Shown here in pieces: positions 1 to 7,404 of a stretch of 10,218 nucleotides of DNA. The stretch is from the NCBI GenBank assembly GCA_030620065.1, contig JAUXFJ010000033.1:1-10218 (forward strand). Direction: 5' to 3'. How positions within the stretch are numbered: position 1 is the stretch's first letter; each line of letters begins with the position of its first letter. A program made the position numbers and the translations under genes. The notes beneath the pieces were generated by a model. It ran no database searches. It was not told the DNA's origin and was given only the letters and a program-made list of their open reading frames with translations. The stretch comes from Anaerolineaceae bacterium (GTDB taxonomy: Bacteria > Chloroflexota > Anaerolineae > Anaerolineales > Anaerolineaceae).

Positions 1-958
1 AAAAGGCAGCCAGAGCGGCTAATTGCGAAATTGTCCCCTCAAAGAAACTTAACACCGCAACAGATATGAGTGCCGTGGCCATATTCACCAGCAGACAGGG
101 CAAACGGTTGCGTAAGGCCAATGGAACAGACACATCTGCTGGTTGTTCTTGCAGCACACCACCCAATCGATAGATATCCTCAGTGGCTTCTTCCTCAAGA
201 ATATCGAAGGAGTCATCGTATGTGATCATACCTAATAAGTGATTGCTGTGATCAGTGACCGGAAGCGCCAGCAGGTCATAGTGTTTCATTAAATTAGCAG
301 CTTCTTCCTGGTCAGCATCTGCAAAAATACAGATCGGGTTTCTGTCCATTATAGAACCAAGCTTTGTACCTGAAGGAGCAACCACAAGCTGCCTTAAGGA
401 AACTACGCCTACAAGATGATCCTGACCATCTTCCACAAAGAGGTAATAAATATCCTCAGAATCAGGGGGCTGTCGACGCAGATGCGCAATAGCCTCTTCA
501 ACGGTCATATCAGCACGAATGACCACATCCAATGAAGTCATCATGCCACCAGCCGAATTATCATCATGTACTAGCAGGGAGCGCACCTCTTCTGACTCAT
601 CGATCTGTGCCAGCAGCGCTTCAGCATGCTCGGGTTCTATATCACCCAAAAGGTCCGCCGCCTCATCCGGCTCCATTTCATCTACAATCAGAGCCAACTT
701 ATTCAAGGTAATACGTCTGGCAATTTCAGCGGCTTCTTCGTCTTCAAGCTCCTCAAGGATATCAGCTGAATCTTGCGGGTCAAGCCGAGGGAGTATCTCT
801 TCCTGTTCGGTAGGTAAAAGGTCTGCAAAAAGTTCAGCCTGGTCAAAAGGCCTCAATGATTCTAGAAGAGAAGTTGCCTCTTTCCAATGTCCCTTCGAAA
901 GTGCTGCACGAACTTTTACTAAAACGTCATCAATATTAATAGGCTCTCTAATCACCAT
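1..958 (-). CDS. mgtE: Magnesium transporter MgtE, N-terminal part (cut by window edge)
   Basis: MgtE is a homodimeric Mg2+ channel of the cytoplasmic membrane, gated by its cytosolic N domain and CBS pair, which sense intracellular Mg2+. The 319 codons visible run off the left edge of the window, so the gene is partial here and not shown to be broken. Visible order: an acidic helical N domain (residues 1 to about 133, with repeated D/E patches such as DEMEPDEAADLL near 93-104), the family motif SAGGMMT at 135-141, a first CBS domain (about 140-200, with MTVEEAIAHLR), a second CBS domain (about 201-262), then RNRLP at 283-287 and the start of the first membrane helix with FFEGTI. Full-length MgtE is about 450 residues, so most of the five-helix pore lies outside. 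The ATG at 958 is preceded by AAGGTGG six bases away. The gene has its own promoter and a structured leader. Start and family are secure; transport specificity is inferred from the family. Confidence 0.95.
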   Translation of the reverse strand, partial: MVIREPINIDDVLVKVRAALSKGHWKEATSLLESLRPFDQAELFADLLPTEQEEILPRLDPQDSADILEELEDEEAAEIARRITLNKLALIVDEMEPDEAADLLGDIEPEHAEALLAQIDESEEVRSLLVHDDNSAGGMMTSLDVVIRADMTVEEAIAHLRRQPPDSEDIYYLFVEDGQDHLVGVVSLRQLVVAPSGTKLGSIMDRNPICIFADADQEEAANLMKHYDLLALPVTDHSNHLLGMITYDDSFDILEEEATEDIYRLGGVLQEQPADVSVPLALRNRLPCLLVNMATALISVAVLSFFEGTISQLAALAAF

Positions 959-964
959 AATTAA

Positions 965-971
965 CCACCTT
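965..971 (-). promoter_or_regulatory. Shine-Dalgarno site of mgtE
   Basis: AAGGTGG on the minus strand lies six bases before the ATG at 958 and fixes that start. It sits directly after the 3' arm of a hairpin (974-1011), so folding of the leader could affect its accessibility; that effect is inferred. Confidence 0.8.
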
Positions 972-973
972 CA

Positions 974-1011
974 TTTAATCTTCTCTGCCGGCATTGCAGA
1001 AGTGGATTAAA
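974..1011 (-). other. Second hairpin of the mgtE leader, next to the ribosome binding site
   Basis: On the minus strand TTTAATC (1005-1011) pairs perfectly with GATTAAA (974-980). The interior can add a TTC/GAA and TGC/GCA stem with a two-base bulge. The 5' arm reuses part of the U-tract of the upstream terminator-like hairpin (1009-1014), so the two structures share bases. The pairing is read directly from the sequence; a regulatory role is inferred. Confidence 0.45.
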
Positions 1012-1047
1012 AAAGGTCACCACAAACTCACTATATTCGTGATGACC
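1009..1047 (-). terminator. Intrinsic terminator or attenuator in the mgtE leader
   Basis: On the minus strand GGTCATCAC (1039-1047) pairs with GTGGTGACC (1015-1023) over nine base pairs including one G-T wobble, and the stem is followed at once by TTTTTT (1009-1014). The loop can form a small CAC/GTG inner hairpin. It lies between the mgtE promoter (1087-1116) and the mgtE start (958), so transcription of mgtE from that promoter must read through it. It could also serve as the terminator for transcripts arriving from the oligopeptidase gene. The hairpin is clear; its use as a regulated attenuator is inferred. Confidence 0.65.
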
Positions 1048-1060
1048 TCGCTGAACAAAA

Positions 1061-1077
1061 CGAGAAACTGTTTCCCG
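1061..1077. repeat. 17-nt pseudo-palindrome at the mgtE transcription start
   Basis: Minus-strand CGGGAAACAGTTTCTCG has 8-base half-sites around a central A; seven of the eight pairs are Watson-Crick and one is G-T. It begins about 10 bases downstream of the -10 box, where a repressor operator or the first leader hairpin could lie. No regulator can be named from the sequence. Confidence 0.4.
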
Positions 1078-1086
1078 ATTATTTTT

Positions 1087-1116
1087 ACTATACACCTCTC
1101 CAACAGGTTTTGTCAA
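1087..1116 (-). promoter_or_regulatory. Sigma70-type promoter of mgtE
   Basis: The minus strand reads TTGACA (1111-1116), an 18-bp spacer, then TATAGT (1087-1092). The -35 is a perfect consensus and the -10 matches at five of six positions. Transcription would begin near 1080, giving a leader of about 120 nt that carries the hairpins described for this gap. Confidence 0.75.
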
Positions 1117-1173
1117 GAAATTAATGTGTGGTGTCCAAGACATCCTTATACACATTAGGTAATAATAAAATTG

Positions 1174-1283
1174 AGACTGTCCCAAGAGCAATCGGATCAA
1201 ACATCTAACTAGCAATTAAGGGGGGCTTTTTTAAACCAGCACCAGCAGGGGTATTTACCCCGCACAAGTTTTTGGGACAATCT
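1174..1283. repeat. 110-bp segment bounded by 12-bp imperfect inverted repeats (possible MITE or IS remnant)
   Basis: AGACTGTCCCAA (1174-1185) is the reverse complement of TTGGGACAATCT (1272-1283) except for one base, so the segment has terminal inverted repeats pointing inward. It has no ORF of note. Inside are a G6CT6 run (1221-1232) and a perfect 6-bp stem GGGGTA-TT-TACCCC (1248-1261). I found no convincing target-site duplication next to the repeats. It lies between the oligopeptidase stop and the mgtE promoter. It could be a small non-autonomous mobile element, a worn IS remnant, or a long-armed RNA structure at the end of the oligopeptidase transcript. Confidence 0.4.
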
Positions 1284-1314
1284 TATAAATAAAAGAAATC
1301 GAATATCCGTTTAA

Positions 1315-3360
<2,046 letters not shown>

Positions 3361-3391
3361 GTCTTTATCTCTTTCGGGTCAATGAATTTTA

Positions 3392-3976
3392 TTATGCTTG
3401 GCCTGGTGTACAACCGGCGATGTAAGCCATCAGTGCAGCAGTCAGCCTGGCATCATCCACCGCATGGTGCAAATTGGGTAAAGCAATACCGCTCATCCTG
3501 CCGGCATTTTCCAGTTTGTGTAAACGGAAGCTATTGCGCCTTGAATTCCAATCACCGTAAAATGCAGCAAAAAGCTTCATTACACAAAATGTTTGCTTGT
3601 CTTCAATATTCCAACCCAGCCAATAACGCTGGTGGGTTTGTTTCATCAGACGCAGGTCAAAATCAGCATTATACATGCCGATGATACGGTCTTTTAAGAC
3701 ATTCTCTATCTCACTCCAGGCGTCTTTCCAACCAGGGGCATCGATAACCATTTCATCCGTGATGCCATGAATCGAGCTTGAGGCTGGTGGGATGGGTATA
3801 GCAGGTTTGATCAATGATTCAAAAAGCACTTTGCCCCCCAAATTGACAATGCCAATCTCAATGACCACGTCATTCCGTCCAAAACCAGTCGTCTCAGTAT
3901 CCAAAAAGATCGGATCCATCGCCATGATCTGTCTGGCTTTATCAATCACCTTGGGACTAGCAGTGGGAAAAACCAT
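3392..3976 (-). CDS. Stand-alone DEDDh 3'-5' exonuclease (DnaQ-like)
   Basis: This is a single-domain exonuclease of 194 residues, related to the proofreading epsilon subunit of DNA polymerase III but not fused to a polymerase. The three Exo motifs are intact: FLDTETTGF with Asp26 and Glu28 (Exo I), YNADFDLRLM with Asp105 (Exo II), and HHAVDDARLTAAL with His170 and Asp175 (Exo III, the DEDDh type). These acidic residues bind the two metal ions that cleave 3' ends of DNA or RNA. IHGITDEMV at 69-77 is another family signature. The ATG at 3976 follows an AGAAAGG site by five bases. It lies upstream of the oligopeptidase in a probable two-gene unit and follows the uracil-DNA glycosylase after about 237 bp. 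Whether it acts in proofreading, repair or RNA trimming cannot be told from sequence. Confidence 0.93.
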   Translation of the reverse strand: MVFPTASPKVIDKARQIMAMDPIFLDTETTGFGRNDVVIEIGIVNLGGKVLFESLIKPAIPIPPASSSIHGITDEMVIDAPGWKDAWSEIENVLKDRIIGMYNADFDLRLMKQTHQRYWLGWNIEDKQTFCVMKLFAAFYGDWNSRRNSFRLHKLENAGRMSGIALPNLHHAVDDARLTAALMAYIAGCTPGQA

Positions 3977-4016
3977 AAGCGCCTTTCTTCTAAATCATTG
4001 ATAAGATAATGGGGTA

Positions 4017-4046
4017 ATTATAACGCATTGGTTTTAAGAGTAATAA
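4017..4046 (-). promoter_or_regulatory. Possible promoter of the exonuclease-oligopeptidase unit
   Basis: A perfect TATAAT box (4017-4022, minus strand) lies about 40 bp before the exonuclease start. The best -35 at an 18-bp spacing is TTATTA (4041-4046), which matches consensus at only three positions. The -10 is convincing; the -35 is not. Confidence 0.45.
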
Positions 4047-4053
4047 CTTTGCA

Positions 4054-4188
4054 TCAACCGCCATTTTGATGCATTTCCTCAATCCTCTTTATGGAAAGCC
4101 CTCTGATGAAATTCACCAGCGCCTCAGCCGCCAGCGGGAAATTAGGCTGTAATGCCATCGTCAGATTGAGCGATATCAACAGCAGCAT
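4054..4188 (-). CDS. Possible 44-residue small ORF between the UDG and exonuclease genes
   Basis: Starting 25 bp after the glycosylase stop, an ATG at 4188 opens 44 codons ending in TGA at 4054. The product begins MLLLISLNLTMALQ, continues with PNFPLAAEALVNFIRGLS, and ends in a charged tail IKRIEEMHQNGG. It has a plausible hydrophobic or amphipathic character and alternating acidic and basic residues, more protein-like than random frames nearby. Against it, there is no clear ribosome binding site before the ATG, the frame is open some 20 codons upstream of the ATG without a better start, and I recognise no family. It might be a real small protein translated by coupling to the glycosylase, the tail of a decayed gene, or chance. 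Confidence 0.3.
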   Translation of the reverse strand: MLLLISLNLTMALQPNFPLAAEALVNFIRGLSIKRIEEMHQNGG

Positions 4189-4213
4189 AAATTCATACCC
4201 ACTGCCAAAACGG

Positions 4214-4909
4214 CTACATGGAGGATGGTGTAAACAACAAATCTTTCACCTGCCTCCAGATGCCATCAAACATTGGTTCTGTCAGCCTGCCTGTTTGCGT
4301 GTTCTGCCGGCTAGGATGATAGGAGCACAGCAGCCAAGGCAAACCAGCTCCCAATCGGTAAAATGCCCCATGCCCGAAATCCATTTTCGGCAGTCGCGTT
4401 CCCCTGCTCTTATAAAGGCGCAGAATGCCGTCAAAGGCGATACGACCCAGAGCCACAAACCCCTGCAGCTTTGAAAGCAAACAGATCTCTTCATAAAGAT
4501 AAGTCAAGCAGTTTGCTATCTCCTGCCGTGTGGGTTTATTCTGAGGTGGCGGGCAACGACATATTGCCGATATGAAAGCATCCCTTAAGATCAAGCCGTC
4601 ACCTTGTTTATGCGCATGTTCTTGATTGGCAAAACCTGCTCGATAAAGGGCGGGAAACAAGAAATTACCTGAAGCATCCCCGGTGAACATGCGCCCGGTG
4701 CGGTTAGAACCATGTGCCCCCGGCGCCAGACCAATGATCATGACACGTGCTTGAGGGTCGCCGAAACCAGGTACTGGCTTGCCCCAATACACCTGATCCA
4801 TATAAGCGCGCCGCTTGGTCATGGCAACTTCTTCACGCCATGCGGTCAGGCGCGGGCACTTGCGACAGTTCAGTATAGAAGCTTCAAAGCGTTCTAGTGC
4901 CGTTTTCAT
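4214..4909 (-). CDS. Uracil-DNA glycosylase, family 5 (UDGb type, 4Fe-4S)
   Basis: Family 5 enzymes remove uracil, and often hypoxanthine and other deaminated bases, from DNA to start base excision repair. Numbering from the ATG at 4909 (231 residues), the iron-sulfur ligands are Cys15 and Cys18 (CRKC), Cys119 (RCPPP) and Cys134. Motif 1 is GLAPGAHGSNRTGRMFTGD at 60-78, and motif 2 is YHPSRQNTQTGRLT at about 197-210, with the family His. The GLAPxAHG..RTGR signature separates this family from family 4. Start choice is uncertain: an in-frame TTG at 4921 would add four residues, and neither start has a good ribosome site. The gene begins about 40 bp after the lipoprotein stop, so the two may share a transcript. 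The function is well supported; the exact base range is inferred from the family. Confidence 0.94.
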   Translation of the reverse strand: MKTALERFEASILNCRKCPRLTAWREEVAMTKRRAYMDQVYWGKPVPGFGDPQARVMIIGLAPGAHGSNRTGRMFTGDASGNFLFPALYRAGFANQEHAHKQGDGLILRDAFISAICRCPPPQNKPTRQEIANCLTYLYEEICLLSKLQGFVALGRIAFDGILRLYKSRGTRLPKMDFGHGAFYRLGAGLPWLLCSYHPSRQNTQTGRLTEPMFDGIWRQVKDLLFTPSSM

Positions 4910-4948
4910 AGACTGTATCAATCATCAAACTGTGGACCGTCAAAGGGC

Positions 4949-5836
4949 CTAAGGCAACACATCAGGCCCAACCTCAAGGGAAGCTATCATCGCATCCAGA
5001 ACTTCCAATGAGGGTGAAAAAGAGTCGGGGGATGCAACGGACAAATCCTGCTCCACCTGGGTATAATATTGGTCAATGTTCGCGTCGAAATTTTCCCAGC
5101 CTCCTTCAGGTTCGCTGAACATATCCGCGGAAAGGGAAGTATGCGAGAGCGGTAAGATGGCTGAAATCAGATATTGTTCATCATCCGTGATGCCCATAAA
5201 TGCATAAAAAAGTTCTTGATTGTTAATTGTCCCTGAATCCTGGCTGTATTGTGTGATCCAACGCATCCCCTGACCATTCTGGAAAGACAAATAAGTTAAA
5301 TCTACCTGAATCACTTGTGCAGCATTAAAGAGAGGCAGCAAAGGTGCATAGGGCACATCAGATTCTTGAGATTCAAGGTAAATGCTTAAAGCACCGATCT
5401 TTTCTCCAGCAATCGGAAACATGGTTGCAAATTCCTGCAGCGGGAAGATGCGCATGACAGCCGGATGGAAAGTATCAGGCAGGATGTAATTCGTAAAAGT
5501 GATCATGAAATGCTCAGGCATAACATCCCAGAGCGCCATATTTTCCTGTATAGGCGTCGCAGGCACAATCTCTTGCCATAAACCTTGTGCCAGATCGGTA
5601 TCAAAACAGAAACTGACGCTATAAGCGCGGATCTCTGTACTGCCTTCAGGGCATTGTGCAGCTTGGGGTTCTTCAGTTTCTTGATTTGGTGTAGGATCTA
5701 GCACAGTAGCTGTTTCATTGGTTTTAGTTAATTGCTCTTCTGTAACCTGAGTAGCAAGCTCCTGCGCTGGCATGCTGCAGGCAGCCAAAGTCAAGATCAT
5801 AAGAATTGTGATAATTTTATTGACACCTTTGATCAT
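4949..5836 (-). CDS. Predicted lipoprotein of unknown function
   Basis: I do not recognise a named family for this 295-residue protein. The N-terminus is a lipoprotein signal: MIKGVNK, a hydrophobic stretch (8-19), and a lipobox LAAC with Cys20 as the predicted lipidated residue, so the mature protein should be anchored on the outer face of the cytoplasmic membrane. Residues 21 to about 60 are a Thr/Glu/Gln/Pro-rich tether (for example DPTPNQETEEPQ). The rest (about 62-295) looks like one globular domain rich in aromatic and beta-type segments. Its only cysteines, Cys62 and Cys77, could form a disulfide. No catalytic motif is evident. The start is secure: AAGGAGA lies four bases before the ATG at 5836. 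It sits between the eno terminator and the UDG gene, and neither neighbour suggests a role. No strong promoter is visible upstream; TAGAAT at 5905-5910 is a possible -10 without a good -35. Confidence 0.85.
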   Translation of the reverse strand: MIKGVNKIITILMILTLAACSMPAQELATQVTEEQLTKTNETATVLDPTPNQETEEPQAAQCPEGSTEIRAYSVSFCFDTDLAQGLWQEIVPATPIQENMALWDVMPEHFMITFTNYILPDTFHPAVMRIFPLQEFATMFPIAGEKIGALSIYLESQESDVPYAPLLPLFNAAQVIQVDLTYLSFQNGQGMRWITQYSQDSGTINNQELFYAFMGITDDEQYLISAILPLSHTSLSADMFSEPEGGWENFDANIDQYYTQVEQDLSVASPDSFSPSLEVLDAMIASLEVGPDVLP

Positions 5837-5840
5837 GATA

Positions 5841-5847
5841 TCTCCTT
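5841..5847 (-). promoter_or_regulatory. Strong Shine-Dalgarno site of the lipoprotein gene
   Basis: AAGGAGA on the minus strand, followed by TATC and the ATG at 5836, is close to the ideal anti-16S match and decides the start that exposes a clean lipoprotein signal. Confidence 0.85.
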
Positions 5848-5954
5848 AATTTCAGACAAGAAACAAGCCTCTGGTGGTATCTTCATGATAATGCTCAAGT
5901 TTCAATTCTACGCTACTTCCTGATATTTCGGGATTCACTCAAACATGAAACAGC

Positions 5955-5985
5955 AAAACTAGCAGACCGCAAAACGGTCTGCTAG
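5955..5985 (-). terminator. Intrinsic terminator of eno
   Basis: CTAGCAGACCG (5975-5985 read on the minus strand) and CGGTCTGCTAG (5959-5969) form a perfect 11-bp stem with a five-base TTTTG loop, followed by TTTT (5955-5958). It lies about 22 bp after the enolase stop. There is no T-tract on the other strand, so it should act only on minus-strand transcripts. It separates eno from the lipoprotein gene. Confidence 0.88.
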
Positions 5986-6007
5986 TAATATGTTCATCTA
6001 TTCTTCT

Positions 6008-7297
6008 CTAGCTTTTCAGCGCAGACCAGCCAGCATACTTGGCAGTATCACCTAATTCAGCTTCAATGCGCAGCAGTTGGTTATACTTAGCAACCCGATC
6101 AGAACGTGCAGGGGCGCCAGCTTTGATCTGCCCCATATTCATTGCCACACAAAGATCGGCGATGGTCGTATCTTCGGTCTCGCCTGAACGATGGGAGGTC
6201 ACTGCGCGCCAGCCATTTGTCTGACAGAGCGTTACGGCTTCCATAGTTTCGGTCAGCGAACCGATCTGATTCACCTTGACGAGCAATGCGTTACAGGCTT
6301 TTTCTTCGATTGCACGCGCAACGCGTTTCGGGTTAGTTACCAATAAATCATCACCGACAACTTGAATGCGGTCACCCACTTGGGCGGTAAACATCTTCCA
6401 ACCTTCCCAATCATCTTGAGCGAAGCCGTCTTCGATGGATACGATCGGATATTTATTGACCCAATCAACCCAGAAGGCGACCATTTCCTCACTGGAAAGT
6501 TTACGTCCCTCTGTGCGTAAGTTGTAGACCTTTTCCTTTTCGTCATAAAACTCAGAAGCTGCTGGATCAAGCGCAATGGCAACATCTTCACCAGCCTTAT
6601 AGCCAGCTTTTTCAATGGCTTCCAGGATCAGCTCAACAGCCTCAGCATTTGCCTTGAGCGCAGGTGCGTACCCACCCTCATCACCCACCAGTGTGGCATA
6701 CCCTTTGGCTTTAAGCACACCCTTAAGCGCTTGATAAATCTCTGAACCCCAGCGCAGCCCTTGAGCAAACGATTCAGCCCCCAAAGGCATCACCATGAAT
6801 TCCTGCGCATCAGTGGTCTGCCAACCAGTATGTGCTCCACCGTTAAGAATATTCAACATTGGAACGGGGAGCAGATGAGCATAAACACCGCCCAGATAGC
6901 GGTAGAGAGGTAAACTGACAGCATTTGCAGCAGCCTTTGCTACCGCCAAACTAGTGCCTAAAATTGCATTAGCACCTAATTTTGATTTGTTTGGCGTACC
7001 GTCCAATTCAAGTAACGCCATATCGATGGCTTTCTGTTCAACCGCGTCCCACCCAATCAAGGCATCGGCAATTTCTTCATTTATATGATCCACCGCTTGC
7101 ATGGTGCCCTTGCCGTTATAACGCGCTTTATCACCATCGCGCATCTCCAAGGCTTCGTGCACACCTGTTGAGGCTCCAGATGGTACTGCCGCACGCCCCC
7201 AACTACCATCGGCTAAAATAACCTCAACCTCAAGTGTGGGGTTACCGCGTGAATCAAGAATTTCAAGTGCATTTAAATCAACAATCGTTGTATTCAT
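6008..7297 (-). CDS. eno: Enolase (phosphopyruvate hydratase)
   Basis: Enolase interconverts 2-phosphoglycerate and phosphoenolpyruvate in glycolysis and gluconeogenesis; it is cytosolic, Mg2+-dependent and usually oligomeric. The 429 residues match the normal bacterial length. Visible active-site elements: the DSRGNPTLEVE and PSGASTG loops near the N-terminus, His156 in LNGGAH, Glu166 in QEFM, Glu207 in GDEGGY, Mg2+ ligands Asp244 (ALDPAASEF), Glu289 (SIEDG) and Asp316 (GDDLLVTN), catalytic Lys341 (LVKVNQIG), the SHRSGE signature at 368-373, and Lys392 (IKAGAP). The segment after His156 reads TGWQTTDAQEF where most enolases have a form like ADNNVDIQEF, which is one residue longer and differs in sequence. 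The ATG at 7297 is preceded by overlapping AGGA motifs. It follows pyrG by about 107 bp and ends at a strong terminator. Confidence 0.98.
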   Translation of the reverse strand: MNTTIVDLNALEILDSRGNPTLEVEVILADGSWGRAAVPSGASTGVHEALEMRDGDKARYNGKGTMQAVDHINEEIADALIGWDAVEQKAIDMALLELDGTPNKSKLGANAILGTSLAVAKAAANAVSLPLYRYLGGVYAHLLPVPMLNILNGGAHTGWQTTDAQEFMVMPLGAESFAQGLRWGSEIYQALKGVLKAKGYATLVGDEGGYAPALKANAEAVELILEAIEKAGYKAGEDVAIALDPAASEFYDEKEKVYNLRTEGRKLSSEEMVAFWVDWVNKYPIVSIEDGFAQDDWEGWKMFTAQVGDRIQVVGDDLLVTNPKRVARAIEEKACNALLVKVNQIGSLTETMEAVTLCQTNGWRAVTSHRSGETEDTTIADLCVAMNMGQIKAGAPARSDRVAKYNQLLRIEAELGDTAKYAGWSALKS

Positions 7298-7404
7298 TGG
7301 TCCTTTGTCCTAATCCTTTCTGGAATATACAATCACCTAAGTATAATACAGCTATTTAATTTATTGATATGATAAAACATTCCTTACGCCGACAGCTGCT
7401 CAGC

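Noticed and set aside
959..1080. M-box (ykoK) magnesium riboswitch upstream of mgtE
   Set aside because: The leader is too short and I cannot find the conserved M-box sequence blocks; only simple hairpins are present.
961..1215. 84-codon minus-strand frame whose TAA lies two bases before the mgtE ATG, a possible leader peptide
   Set aside because: It runs through the mgtE promoter, the terminator hairpin and one end of the inverted-repeat segment, so the transcript from that promoter could carry only part of it. No ribosome site or recognisable protein sequence supports it.
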